Shown: piece after piece, positions 20,869 through 31,595 of the stretch | Layout: each line of letters opens with the position of its first letter | Position numbering within the stretch: position 1 is the stretch's first letter | Origin: Plutella xylostella | Lineage: Eukaryota; Arthropoda; Insecta; Lepidoptera; Plutellidae | Direction: 5' to 3' | Length of the DNA: 64,000 bases | Assembly (NCBI RefSeq): GCF_932276165.1 | Contig: NC_064011.1 | Span: forward strand, 4,605,501 to 4,669,500 | Notes under the pieces: generated by a model | Database searches by the model: none | Seen by the model: the letters and a program-made list of their open reading frames with translations, nothing else | Told to the model about the DNA's origin: nothing | Program-made: the position numbers and the translations under genes

Positions 20869-20948
20869 TAATGTTTTTTTATTTCATTTTTCAGGTAAGA
20901 AACATTTTTGTTTACGGCTTTTGCTACAAAATCTACAAGTAGGTAAGT
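20869..20948 (+). other. Exon-like or recursive splice segment (48 nt)
   Basis: A branch-point-like GACTAAT (about 20870), a pyrimidine tract and TTTTTCAG (ending 20894) are followed at once by GTAAGA. Then, 48 nt later, AAGTAG|GTAAGT gives a perfect donor at 20943. The 20895-20942 segment is either a 48-nt exon beginning with GTAAG, or the recursive-splice arrangement in which the site at 20895 is used as acceptor and then as donor. Similar AG|GT sites lie at 38849 and 60200. Confidence 0.45.
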
Positions 20949-21074
20949 GATTTCATGTGTGTTAAATGAATGTAGTAATTTTCAACGCAACTGGTTCAGT
21001 TCAACTCTCATATCATTCAGATTGCCTACGTGTTTTTTTTTGGTTAGTCAGTGATCTTTCAATATAGTTTTTTA

Positions 21075-21232
21075 TGGTAGTCTGTTCTTTTTCGCAGATA
21101 GTACTAAATTGACAGATTCTGAACGGTTGCCAATAATACGATACGCCACTTAATCGCGGGACAATCGACTGTTGATGAACCGCTCAAAATCTGTCAATTT
21201 AGTATCTTAGATAAAAAAAACAGACTTTAGGC
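21075..21232. mobile_element. MITE M, palindromic
   Basis: GTCTGTTCTTTTTCGCAGAT pairs with the end AAAAAAACAGAC. Inner AAATTGACAGATTCTGAACG pairs with GCTCAAAATCTGTCAATTTA. A second copy lies at 34970-35155. Confidence 0.7.
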
Positions 21233-21464
21233 GTTAACGTAAGTTTAGTTACTAGAACGGGCCCACCGTACGCTTGTCTATTCCAACGACAATATATCAT
21301 TTCTACGACAGTTACTATTCGGTGACAGTTCAGTTCTTGAGTGATGGCCTGCTACCCGCGTTCATTGTATTGTATGTGTATACTTTGTACATAAATATGT
21401 ATATTTGTTCTGTATTTGTCAAACACAGGTGTGTATACTCACGATGGAATGTTAGTGGGCTCGC

Positions 21465-21567
21465 ATTTTTTTTAAATTTATTTATTTAATATTTTATTGC
21501 ACAAATATGAGATATAAGTGTACAAAAGGCGGACTTGCTAAAAGCATTTTCTACCAGCCAACCTCCC
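21465..21567 (-). repeat. LINE tail T1, reverse copy
   Basis: (TTTA)n, TTTTATTGCACAAATATGAG, TGTACAAAAGGCGG, then AGCATTTTCTACCAGCCAAC. Only the 3' ~100 bp of the LINE. Confidence 0.7.
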
Positions 21568-22549
21568 TATCTTTTAAATAGTTATATTTATTTTCTAGGT
21601 AAACAGACGTAATGTGTGGCCCAATTGAAATAACGATTAAATTGCCTTCTGCATTCAATGTGTGTTTGGTCACAGAAACATTAAAAAAAAATAATTGCAA
21701 GTCTTTAGTACACCATTTTATTTTCAAAATTATGAGCTCTGCTTTCTTTAGAATAAACAATAAAAAAAAAAAAAATCTGTCAGTGTCGTGTCGTGGTCTT
21801 CTCTTCTTCAATCATTTAGAACTACCAGTTAAAAAAACATCTCGCGTCTTTTACTCGTTGCAAAGTTAGCACTATCGGACGCTGGAACGAGTGCTCGTGC
21901 ACTTCTTATAACCTAAAATAACTATAACGATATTATGCAGACATGTTACCATTGCCACCTGAATTGCAAAAGGAAAATCGATAAATTAATTAAAATAAAA
22001 GCTAACCTATGTAATAAAGTGTCGTGAAATATAATTGCACTATAAATAATTTAACAATTAAATTAATTAAGCCAAATGGCTAGTGTTGTGTTCGTTAAAA
22101 CGTCTCGTATTAAAGAATACCGTAGAATTATTTCCTTCTGTAAATACAGGTTGGAATTTTATCAATGACCATTGCAGGTCAAAGTACCTGCCAGAGCGTT
22201 CTGAGCAACTTTTATAAGATGGAACGAACTCTGAAATAGTAATAACGGTGAGTTCACTTATAAAATTGCACCCAATTCCAGAAAAATAATAATAGTATAA
22301 TGCCCAAATCTAAAATTCCTCGTAACTATTACCAGCCAAATATTCATTATTTATTTCCACTGCATTTGTTTGCCAGTTAAAGTCAATTGTGTTTGAGTTA
22401 CATAGAAGCAGTAGGCCCGACTGTGAAATTATTGAATAGCCATTCCTTATTTCAACTGTAAAATCGATACTTCCGATTCACGGGGTTTTAAATAATAAGC
22501 GAGAGCGATTTTTGTCTGAAATATCTTGCTTACGGCTCAAGGTAAGAGT
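21568..22549. other. No recognisable feature
   Basis: AT-rich; the 85-86 codon frames near 21551-21869 are low-complexity and overlap the T1 tail. No exon or MITE structure is convincing. Confidence 0.4.
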
Positions 22550-22815
22550 CCACCTTTCGGTATCGTATGCAACGTAGGTACATATCGCATTCAGTATTCT
22601 TTGTATAGAAATTCACACAAGTGCGTCCACTTCATCGGCATTTCTCGCCGTTTCTCAATACATTTTATGATAATTGACTAGCAGAAAACGCTTATAGCAT
22701 TAAGTCCACCCTTTGTACTTTTATTTATAATATTTGTACAATAAAGAATTAAATAAATAAATAAATAATCCGTTTAGTGCGTTACGTACAATACCGATAG
22801 GCGGACGCTTACTTT
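22550..22815. mobile_element. MITE Q interrupted by LINE tail T1
   Basis: The left end AAGAGTCCACCTTTCGGTAT and right end TACCGATAGGCGGACGCTTA are inverted. TTCTTTGTATAGAAATTCAC and CACTTCATCGGCATT match the copy at 7384-7560. The segment 22672-22768 interrupts it. Confidence 0.75.
22672..22768 (+). mobile_element. LINE tail T1 inside MITE Q
   Basis: TTGACTAGCAGAAAACGC, TTAAGTCCACCCTTTGTAC, GTACAATAAAGAATTAAATA and a (TAAA)n tail. TAAT occurs at both edges, a plausible but short target duplication. Confidence 0.7.
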
Positions 22816-22944
22816 AAGTTGCAGAATTACGCGACGCCATTGGTGCGTGCTATGCCGCTCGGCCGCTATTGGTCTATTGCAAGGATGCACTCCGAATCCT
22901 CTCTAATGATTCGTTCGTAAATAATAGGCGCCATTTTGATTAAG

Positions 22945-23020
22945 CTTGCTTGTGAGCCACCTCTGACTACCCCTTCGGGGATTACAGTCGTGTGTGCATA
23001 TAACTACATTATATACATAC
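22945..23020 (+). mobile_element. SINE-B2, 3' fragment
   Basis: TGAGCCACCTCTGACTACCC and TTCGGGGATTACAGTCGTG are the diagnostic 3' part of the SINE-B2 copies at 26722-27040 and 46780-46904. Confidence 0.7.
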
Positions 23021-23565
23021 ATAAATTTTGATTAAGTATTTAGGACCGAGTTACACAAATAAACTTTAAGCCAATTTCGGCATTAAATGTATTGCTGCCT
23101 TGCTTTGGCAGTATACGGACAGATAGAGATAGACAAAGATTGAATATGCCGATATTAGCTTAATGTCGACATAAATGTAAATCGGCATAAATGTAAATTC
23201 GGGTTAAAATCGCTTGGCGCTTAACACTTGCGTTTCGTCAAAACCGATACAGTAGACATTTTTCCTTCGCGTGTCATACTATACTATTCCGGTCAGCTGT
23301 AGCCAAAGTTTCAACCGAAACAAGCCTCTATTTCCACACCATAAGGGCTGCGTTCCCAGCAATAGTAATTTAGTTCGCTACATGGCGTGTCCTAGTCTTA
23401 TTTAAGGGCTAAATGTCGGCTTCCTGTGACGAGGGAGAATGTAATAGTCACATTTGTATGACTTCTGTTTTAAATTGAAGAATGGATTACAAAGCTGGTG
23501 ACAGTGTTTTGTTTAATGTACTTATAGTTGGTCAAGTTATCTATATATTCTACTTATCTCTACAT
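23021..23565. other. No recognisable feature
   Basis: AT-rich with no clear repeat ends or coding potential. Confidence 0.4.
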
Positions 23566-23567
23566 GA

Positions 23568-23710
23568 GTAGTCGTTACACGGATTCGTTATCAACGTCGA
23601 TAAACTCGTTTAAAGCGTGTTCCTATAATCATAGCGTTTGACTTATGGTGAATCGCGATATAGTGACGTTTATCTACGTCAATAATGAAACGGTGTAGCG
23701 GTAACAGTTT
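23568..23710. mobile_element. MITE AA
   Basis: TTACACGGATTCGTTATCAA and TTTATCTACGTCAATAATGA...GTGTAGCGGTAA form imperfect inverted ends. A partial copy lies at 17040-17125. Confidence 0.6.
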
Positions 23711-24186
23711 TTCTCGTACACTAATATTAGGAAGAGAAAAGTTTTATTTGTTTGTTTCTATAACTGTACCGTACGATGTGTACGTCTGAAATTAATATAG
23801 TTATTATTATCAAATGAAAATAATCACAATGCATAAGATTGAAAATCGAAATTGACGATGAGTGAACTGTTAAAGAACAATTATTATACGTGCGCACATA
23901 ATACTAATTATGTAAAAGGAAATTGTATTGTGTTTACGTAAGTTTCACACACGCTTCACTGCTCACTTTATTTTATCGGGTTTTTTAATCTTACCCATCG
24001 CTTCCGTGTGTAATGAGGTCATGTTTTGTTAGTGAGAGTGTCAGTAGGGTCGCCCCAGAGTATTGTGGGGGAGTCGACTTTGTATTTTTTTGTGTGTAAT
24101 TAAGTATGTGTGTAATTAAGTGTATTTAATGATGTTGTACATTTTCTATGTATGACTGATTATTACACTCCGATAGGATAGACACT
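23711..24186. other. No recognisable feature
   Basis: AT-rich, unclassified. Confidence 0.4.
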
Positions 24187-24189
24187 AGG

Positions 24190-24360
24190 AGCCACTTGCA
24201 GAAACATATTAAATCTAGATTTAGTGTCAAATCTCGATTTAAGAAACGTCAGTCCATATAAAATTTGACACTAAATCGAAATTTAACACTAAATCTAGAT
24301 TTAATATGTTGGTGCAAGTGGCCCTTAATCTAGATTTAATATGTTTCTGCCAGTGGCCCT
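24190..24360. mobile_element. MITE J with a duplicated end
   Basis: GAGCCACTTGCAGAAACATA and the matching right end GTTGGTGCAAGTGGCCC bound a J element. The right end is followed by an extra partial end (ATCTAGATTTAATATGTTTC...AGTGGCCCT). It looks like unequal exchange or a second, mostly deleted insertion. Confidence 0.7.
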
Positions 24361-24364
24361 AGAT

Positions 24365-24480
24365 GTATAAACCCACCAACCCGCAGTGGACCAGCGTGGT
24401 GGGAAATGGTCCAAGCTTAGGAAGGGAGTTTATAACTTGAGGATACGCATTAGGCAGTACGCACAAAAGTCCAGCTAGGT
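24365..24480 (+). mobile_element. SINE-B, internal fragment
   Basis: ACCCACCAACCCGCAGTGGA and GGTGGGAAATGGTCCAAGCT match the SINE at 37386-37722. Both ends are missing. Confidence 0.75.
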
Positions 24481-24764
24481 GTAGGCATGAATCATCAAGT
24501 TAACGTTAGATTATTACTTCTATGGCATGGCATGAATGCATAAATCGTTAATTGAATGGACGAATAAATACATAAATTTATTATTATCGTAACCCTTACT
24601 GAAAAAATGTCTTAACTTATTTCAGCTTGCTGAAAATGTCGGAAAACGGATACAATTAATACGCCACAATGAATAATTATAATCTCTTTTCAATTTCTGT
24701 AAATCGCCCGCAATATTGTTGGGATATTATTTGGATTGATATCGTTATTTTATTTTTGAAATAC

Positions 24765-25079
24765 ATACATATACATACACGCTCACGCCCGTATCCCAGA
24801 GGGGTAGGCAGAGATTACGGATTTCCACTGGGCACGATTCTGACACACCTCTTTCGCTTCTTCCACATTCATACATGCTCGTCGGTTACGGGTACTCTTA
24901 AATTGGCCCTTTTTCAGTATGTCGCCAATCTGGTCGACAACCGTCCGTCTAGGGCGACCCCTCCCCACTCTTCCACTCACTCCTGCTCTATATGTTTCCT
25001 TTGTCACTCTTTCATCATTCATTCTTTCTACATGTCCAAACCACCGAAGCATTCCTTTCTCTACTCTTGTCACTACATC
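24765..25079 (-). pseudogene. RTE-like LINE C-terminal stub with 10-bp target duplication
   Basis: The minus frame encodes about 100 codons with MLRWFGHVERMNDERVTK, GRGRPRRTVVDQI and a final RAQWKSV segment. This is the conserved C-terminal region of RTE-type LINE proteins. Flanked by TTTGAAATAC (24755-24764, 25080-25089), so it is a 5'-truncated insertion that stops just inside the ORF. The overlapping 144-codon plus frame is its antisense shadow. Confidence 0.88.
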
Positions 25080-25359
25080 TTTGAAATACTGAAAATAAAA
25101 TAGGTAATGATTTAAACAGAGATTCTCTATTTGCTCTCGGGGCTTGTTTGTGGCCAAAAAATGCATCCTTTGCCTACCCTGCAAGGGAGGAGTTACATAA
25201 AAAGGCAATTTTTAATTTTTATTCTATTTATTTAAGGAAATTAACAGCGTTACAGATGAGATTAAACGTGTTAAATGGGTAAGGCCAATAGCAAATTTCC
25301 CTAATTTAACATTAAATAATGGGTACACAAAATAGAAACTATAAATAAGCAGTAACTTT

Positions 25360-25630
25360 GACGACCGAATGGCGTAGTGGTTGGTGACCCTGACTACTGA
25401 GCCGATGGTCCCGGGTTCGATTCCCGGCTGGGGCAGATATTTGTTTAATCTATCTAATTTTTTCTCGGGTCTTGGATGTGCCCGTAAAATGGCAATAGGC
25501 CCGCCCCCTATTACATTGGGACTAACATAACACTCTGGCGAAAAGTGGGTGCAGCAATGCACCTCTGCCTACCCCGCAAGGGAGTACATTAGTACAAGGC
25601 GTGAGTGCGTGTTTTTTTTTTTTTTTTTTT
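25360..25630 (+). mobile_element. SINE-A, full length, ending in a T-run
   Basis: Head GACCGAATGGCGTAGTGGTT (box A TGGCGTAGTGG) and GGTTCGATTCC (box B), body CTTGGATGTGCCCGTAAAAT and GTGGGTGCAGCAATGCACCT, end GGCGTGAGTGCGTG plus about 20 T. AGTAACTTT and AGTACCTTT near the two edges may be a decayed target duplication. Confidence 0.88.
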
Positions 25631-25640
25631 TAGTACCTTT

Positions 25641-26180
25641 AAAAACTTAGGCTATGGAATGAAAGAGTTATTAAAATGTAATACCTATAGGTAGTTTTAG
25701 GATAAGCGGGGCGAGGCCCTACTGTATTATTATTGCGTTATAGGCGCTCACTGGCAGACTACTCTAAAGGCTGAGAATTGCCCCTCCGGCCGATCATTAG
25801 TCAATGCAAATTGTCATGTCTCTTGACGGAAACACAGTCTATTTCTGTCTGAGCCCACGAGCGCCTTTTAATAGCGTCTCTATTTGCGGATACACGGAAT
25901 AGGCTAGAGCGTACTTTTGATCGCTTCCAGTGAAGTGTACCTACTATTCTATTCTATTCTGAGGGGGGTGAAGATTAGAATAGAATAGAAGCTTCTGTAC
26001 GTTGTTCTTTCGAGTGGAACCTTTGTACATATTTCCTGATTTTAGCTCAGACAGCCTAGCTCTTGAGTAAGCCAGTTTGGACCAGCAAGCCTGGATGTTT
26101 TAAAAGCTGAGGTAGGCGCTCTGTAGGTCCAAGAATAGGTAATCTCGATTCTGTACTACTGATTGTACGTCAGATGGTGA
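25641..26180. other. Mostly unclassified; SINE-B end fragments near 25950-26040
   Basis: TACTATTCTATTCTATTCTG and TAGAATAGAATAGAAGCTTC face each other about 15 bp apart, followed by TCGAGTGGAACCTTTGTACA. These look like tails of two SINE-B or T2 copies in opposite orientation. Confidence 0.4.
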
Positions 26181-26186
26181 AGAGTG

Positions 26187-26375
26187 CTTAGGAGAGGCCT
26201 ATGTGCAGTGGTGGTCCACTGCTGGACATAGGCCTGAGTCTTCCAAGGAGCGCAACAACGCGCTGTCTTCGGCCTTCCTCATCCATCCACTACCTTTCTA
26301 GGGGACCGGAGGGCGTCCCACACTATGCCTGTTCGTGGTCGAAAATTCGTTTAACCAACATCGGCCATTGGTTCT
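26187..26375 (-). mobile_element. RTE-like LINE 3' ends meeting head to head
   Basis: Left, GGAGAGGCCTATGTGCAGTG is the plus-oriented 3' end. At once TCCACTGCTGGACATAGGCC begins a minus-oriented 3' end that continues with AAGGAGCGCAACAACGCG and GGAGGGCGTCCCACACT. The junction is a near-perfect palindrome of about 41 bp. Confidence 0.75.
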
Positions 26376-26721
26376 TCGAAATATATTATGATTTTGAATT
26401 GATTCCCCTATGAGTCATTCATCTCTTAGATTGATTTTGCTATGAAAGTGTTCACGCTGCGGGTGGACACTTATATCTATTGCTGACTGTACATTCAGAA
26501 CAGTGCACTCTATATTCATTCTATCTAAGTTCACACTTCAATCGATGCCGTTAAACGCAGTATTTATTCCTTGTCTCTGGTTAAACACATTAAGGGCTGT
26601 GTCTGTTTTGTGTTTAGCCTGTTTAGTGCCGGGGCGTAGCGGGTGACTTTTATGTTGCACATGACTTAAGGTGCCATTTGTCGACAGACGGCATGGCTGC
26701 AGTAGTTGATTTTAGAGCGGT

Positions 26722-27040
26722 GGTAGCTCAGTCGGGTAAGCGCCCGCTTCCGAGGCCAGAGATGCGGGTTTGAATCCCGGCGCTGACATGTACCAATGAA
26801 TTCTTTGAATTTAAGTACCATATATCGCTCTTACGGTGATGGAAAACATCGTGAGGAAACCTGCACATCTAGATTCTAGATGTGTACCCTAAGACATTGT
26901 ACTCATTCAAAAACGTTGATACGACTCGCGATTTATCACTTTGAGTACAAATGTATAGCATAAAGCGGGTGACTCTTGCGAGTCACCTCTGATTACCCCT
27001 TCAGGGATTACAGTCGTGAGCATAATTATGTATGTATGTA
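26722..27040 (+). mobile_element. SINE-B2, near full length
   Basis: tRNA-like head GGTGGTAGCTCAGTCGGGTA (box A) and GGTTTGAATCC (box B, one mismatch), then ACGGTGATGGAAAACATCG, shared with SINE-B. The 3' body is distinct: GGTGACTCTTGCGAGTCACC and TTCAGGGATTACAGTCGTGA. It ends in a TATG-rich tail. Confidence 0.85.
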
Positions 27041-27204
27041 CAAATACACAGAGACCAGCAATGACGTTGCGACACGTCGTCTGCCGCGACTGCATGTCGC
27101 CCGCCGCCAATCACCACCTTTTCGCTGATGAAGCCACCGCCGCATCGACAGATCGACTAGTCGAACATGCACTGAAAGTGTGACTAGCTAAACAAAAAGC
27201 GATT

Positions 27205-27310
27205 GCACAAGAGCTGCCATGCAATCGGTACGTTTAACACAACAGGACAGAGTCTGTAGTGCTCCGAAACGTAGTTTTTCGCAAGCTAAAGTGAACCCTC
27301 GGGGAGTGAA
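27205..27310 (+). repeat. Dispersed repeat T, fragment
   Basis: GAGCTGCCATGCAATCGGTA and CAACAGGACAGAGTC match the copy at 8700-9000. Confidence 0.5.
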
Positions 27311-27459
27311 TCCACTGCTGAGCAGAAATAGATGCGCGACCTTTAGTATGCTCAGGTATGAGGGTGCAGCCGCGATCGACAGCTTTCTGTTTATGCCTTT
27401 CGTATTTATGTAATTATAGATTGAAGCTTCATAGAAGAAGCTATGTAGCATAAAGCTTC

Positions 27460-27602
27460 TGGTCACTTTAAAAATGATTTAAAATTGATATTGTATTTCA
27501 CCTTTTTAACTGACGTAAAGAGTCGAAACTCGTGTGTTTCGAAGTAAATTTTAACCTTGTTGTAATTAACAATACGGTCAATGAATTAGGGGGTTATGCT
27601 CA
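27460..27602. mobile_element. MITE S, decayed copy
   Basis: CTGACGTAAAGAGTCGAAAC and GTAAATTTTAACCTTGTTGT match the intact copy at 59603-59767. The right end GAATTAGGGGG is followed by TTA. Confidence 0.65.
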
Positions 27603-28024
27603 CAAAGGAAAATGGCGATAGAGAACGTGAATTTATTTATTTAGTAGGTGGTTTTCGTTGGACGTTAGTTAATGAATTTGTATTTATCTCAATATTTGTT
27701 TACTTATTTCACTAACAATAATAATGGGCGAGAGGATGAAAATTATTTGATTGAATGATTGTAATAATAATATTCGTTTTATAATTCATCAGGGTACTTA
27801 ACCTAGCTACTATAACAATATCGATCCCTGTGATATTTTGCAATTCCAAGAAAGATGCAAGTTAGAAACGTGTCGAGTCGGTCCACAAATAGAGATCCAT
27901 TCGTTCAAGTCAGCCCGCGTCTAGTAAGTATCGGACAAGCGCCGGGTCAGCGGGTTACGATGAGAATAGCCCCCAGTCAGACGGATTCTTATTGGATTAC
28001 CCATGAAAACTTGAAATTGTACGA
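27603..28024. other. No recognisable feature
   Basis: Unclassified AT-rich sequence. Confidence 0.4.
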
Positions 28025-28030
28025 GGTATG

Positions 28031-28692
28031 AACAAGATGGTGTGTCACATACAAAAGCAAAGCAAAAAACTGTTCGCATTTTTGTTCCTTGTCAAACCGT
28101 TTTAAGTCCAACCTAATGACCCCTCTCAGAAGTATTCTTACTATGAGAGGGGGTCAGGTTTCTCTGCAGATGACCGGACCATTGAATACAGTCACAAATC
28201 TTCTAGCCGAACTAAGCGTCAATTCACACGTACCACAACCACACCACGTCGCAGCGACATAATGTGGTCCAGCTGTGGTTACGTGTGAATTGTGTGACAG
28301 CGGCTTTTTGCAGTTGTGTTGTGGCAGCGACAAAATGTCGATGTGGTTGCGTTGTCGCTGTCATTGCGATGTGGTAACCACGTCGTCGTGTGCAGTTAAT
28401 ATGGAAAACAGGTTGCCGCGGTGCCGGCGCCGCGTGGCGGCGTTGCCGTTGCGATGTGGTCGTATTACACAGGTGGTCGATAACAACGGCAAAATGTGGC
28501 ACGTGTGAATTGGATTATTCATTGTCAATACAAAATATACGCCCGACCACATCGCGTGGTTGTGGTGTGGTTGTGGCTGTGGTGTGGTTGTGGTACGTCT
28601 GAATTGACCCTAATTCAAAATGAGAGCTCAGTGGTAGAAGTGGGGTGTTATTTGTCGAGACGTTTCTTGCACTGACACTCCATCTAGTTCGT
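28031..28692 (+). repeat. Dispersed repeat N, longest copy, interrupted by MITE O
   Basis: Left end ACAAGATGGTGTGTCACATA, right end TTGCACTGACACTCCATCTAG. The block CCGAACTAA...TAATTCAAAATGAGAG is continuous in the copies at 15776 and 39778 but split here by the 395-bp MITE O. Confidence 0.65.
28216..28610. mobile_element. MITE O (PIF/Harbinger-type) with TAA duplication
   Basis: Ends GCGTCAATTCACACGTACCA and GGGTCAATTCAGACGTACCA (inverted) with CACAACCACACCA repeats, flanked by TAA (28213-28215, 28611-28613). It is rich in CpG and GTGGTT motifs. The frames of 60-92 codons here are shadows of these motifs, not genes. Confidence 0.88.
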
Positions 28693-28700
28693 ATTAAAGT

Positions 28701-29276
28701 ATCGTTGAGAGTAAGTATCGGTCACCGGTTCACCAGTACCCGTATCACGAAAATTCGAGCTAACGAATAGAATCGAATGCGAGTGCGACTATTGTCAACT
28801 TGACAGCACTTTCGAACACTTTTTACCTTTCGAATGAGTTTCGAAAAGAATGACCACAGAGTACATAATATTATTTTGACAATGACCTATGGAATGATAG
28901 CTGTCAAACTTTCGCAAATCTGTACACCGCCATTTTGTTGTTGACAGGTTGACAGCACTTTCGAATAGACTATCGAATAGAATGTGCTGCGTTTTTTCCG
29001 GATCGCTCTACAGTTCACGATGAAAATAGCCTCCTGTCAGACGGATTGTTTTAGAATAGCTATTAATTTACCTGAAGTGGCAGTGGGTCGATCTGTCCAA
29101 GTAGAATGTAAGACAAGTGTTCAAGAAATTAACAGGTGTTAAGTTACCATTTTGTGCACACCAAATTTATGTAATATTTTATTAATGTAGGTATGTCAGT
29201 GAGTTTGCCGCCATTTTATTAGTAGTGTGACAAGTTGTAACCATAGACTACCTAGAGGATGACTGACTGACCGATG
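28701..29276. other. Unclassified
   Basis: TTGACAGCACTTTCGAA occurs twice (about 28799 and 28951), suggesting an old duplicated element. Nothing else is recognised. Confidence 0.3.
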
Positions 29277-30335
29277 AGTTATGTTCATGGAAGTAATAAT
29301 ACAACAGGAATGCACACTCACCAAAATAATGCAAACAAAAATAGACCTAATCAATTCAGCTTAAAATTTATATTTGAAGTGAAAGAGGCCGCGAGCCGAT
29401 AGAGAGGGTTACCACAGAGCCCTTCCTCTCTTTCTAACAATTGCCAGGATTTAGTTGTGTAAACTTTAGTAGATTTTGTACGAAGAGAGCTATGCAAAAA
29501 AAATATTAAATTAACTCATAGACTACTGTATACCATATCATTTTCAAATACAAATTTGTAATAAATCATTATAAACATGTAATTTTAATGAAATATTTGG
29601 TATTTGTATGAATAATACCTAATTTCATAAAAAAATGTTGGTAGTTTTTCTAAATACTTTACGACAAGACTGAAGTTGTCAAGATGACGGATGACGTTTA
29701 TACTGTTGTGAGAGACGTTATGGTTAGGGTGACCATTCATTCGTACTTTTGAATCACTTTCCATTAATTAGGACCTGTTTCATTCAACTTTTTATTTTAT
29801 TTTATTTTATACCTAAGTATCATTAGGTATTATTGTGGCTGTTTCTTATAAGGCTGGTAAAGAGTTATGAGCTGTTGATTTTTTTGGTGATAGATATGAG
29901 TATTATAAGATAATTTATCAAGCTTAAAACCGGCGGAAGCACTTAGGTTGAGATATTTTTTTTGAAATCTTATGATTTTCATCAACTAGACTATGTAAAC
30001 GGAACACCCACAGAGTACGTTTTTGGTACATAGTTGCGTTTAATGTTAACCTGTTTTGACACTTTCTTGTCAACACTACACCCAACTTAATTTTATTTAC
30101 TTGTATTATACTTATTATAAAAATGTGTGTTGTTTGATTTCGCTCATCTTACTATTTACGTCAATCTATAAATATAAAATAAATATAGAAGTGATGTCTC
30201 ATAAATTACCTAAAATTATGGTCACCAAAAATAGAAAGAGATGGAGGGCTCCGTGCTGACTATCTCTGTCGGCTCGTTTTTTCGGTGCAGTGCGCATTCC
30301 TGTTGTATTATTACTTCCATGGTTATGTTCTAACT
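29277..30335. mobile_element. Candidate 1.06-kb element with imperfect inverted ends
   Basis: GGAAGTAATAATACAACAGG (left) pairs with CCTGTTGTATTATTACTTCC (right). Further in, CGAGCCGATAGAGAGGG and GAGCCCTTCCTCTC pair with the right-hand GGAGGGCTCCGTGC and CTGTCGGCTCG. A 60-bp segment in the left arm has no partner on the right. The interior is AT-rich with no transposase. Confidence 0.55.
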
Positions 30336-30344
30336 TATACCCTC

Positions 30345-30420
30345 GAAAGTAATGAAAAAGTTATAGTGACACAGCAACTTAAACCCATGTGGGACATTTT
30401 CATTGCCCATGTGTAGTGTA
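30345..30420. repeat. Small MITE I-related inverted element
   Basis: AAAGTAATGAAAAAGTTATA and GACATTTTCATTGCCCATGT resemble shortened MITE I ends. Similar minimal forms occur at 50530-50605 and 61720-61790. Confidence 0.4.
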
Positions 30421-30705
30421 AATAAATTGAGAAAGAGCGAATGATCGATATACATCAATAAATTATTATGAAAAATGTACCTATCTGTTAAATTTTGATC
30501 TCTAATCTCTCTACGTTCGACATGTTTAACTAATTCGTGGGAATGTTCCTGTCATTCGCAGGTTCACAGTCTGTTTTTAACACCATAGATGTGTAGATGA
30601 TAGATTATTCCCATTGAAGATGGCCCGTTCGATTGGTGAACGGGGGCCGGGTTTGTGGATGACAGTGTGACAGGGATGAGTTATGGTAATGACTGTTTTT
30701 TTTCC

Positions 30706-31218
30706 ATTTGTTAGTCGTATACCTCGAAATCAAAAAATCCTTGTAGCTTTTCACCTATTCGCATTTCACCGTGATAGCGTTTTTTGTTGTAGCGTATTAT
30801 ATCGGTAGTATATTTTGTTACTAGCATATATTTTTAACAGATTTTTACAACAGTAGCAAATTTTTATGTAGCATGTATTATCAATAGCTTATTTATTAAG
30901 TTGCATATATTTTGAATAGCAAGTAAGTATTTTATGTCGCATCTTATTTGGGTCGCATATTGTTGTCGTGTAAAAGAAATATCGCGATATGTACCTAATA
31001 ATGCATTACAAACAAATATCCATCAAGGTGAAAAGCGACTACAGTGAAGGCAGGCACGAAAGTAAATCTATTATGATTTTTTCAGACAATTGTCAGTAGC
31101 GATCAAAAATTATACTACAGGAATAAAAATCTATTCAGAAATTTTGATATCGCGGCGAAATGCGAATAGGTGAAAAGCTACAAGGATTTTTTGATTTCGA
31201 GGTATACGACTAACAAAT
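30706..31218. mobile_element. 513-bp element with perfect 62-bp inverted ends
   Basis: 30706-30767 is the exact reverse complement of 31157-31218 (starts ATTTGTTAGTCGTATACCTC). The 389-bp interior is AT-rich with irregular GTAGCATAT-like steps and no ORF. Perfect arms imply a young element or recent conversion. Target duplication not resolved because T-runs flank it. Confidence 0.82.
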
Positions 31219-31264
31219 GTTTTTTTCAGGCACGCGATCAACATGACAAAAAATCCAGTTGGAT

Positions 31265-31592
31265 AGAAAACATCGGATTTAGCAAGGACTGTAATCCCCG
31301 AAGGGTTAGTCAGAGGTGGCCCGCTTTTAGCTTTACATTTTAACTGACGTGATAGGTCGCGAGCCGTATCATCGTTTTTGAATGAGTTTAATGCACTTAG
31401 AGTACACAACTACGCATCTAGAATCTAAATGTGCAGATTTATTCACGATGTTTTCCTTCACCGTAAGAGTACGTGGTATAATTGTAATTAAATTTCTCAT
31501 TTCTAAAGAATTCATTGATACATGACAGGATTCGAACCCACCACGGCATCACAAATGAGAGCCGAGACCTTATCCGTTATACCACCACGACT
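31265..31592 (-). mobile_element. SINE-B2, reverse, near full length
   Basis: 3' part GACTGTAATCCCCGAAGGG, body TTCACGATGTTTTCCTTCAC, reversed box B GGATTCGAACC (perfect) and the head ATACCACCACGACTC at the right end. Older than the copy at 26722. Confidence 0.82.
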
Positions 31593-31595
31593 CAA

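Noticed and set aside
24669..25103. 144-codon plus-strand frame
   Set aside because: It is antisense to a recognisable RTE-like LINE C-terminus (24765-25079) with a target duplication.
28224..28602. Cluster of 60-92 codon frames on both strands
   Set aside because: All lie in MITE O and arise from its GTGGTT and CpG-rich repeats; no domain.
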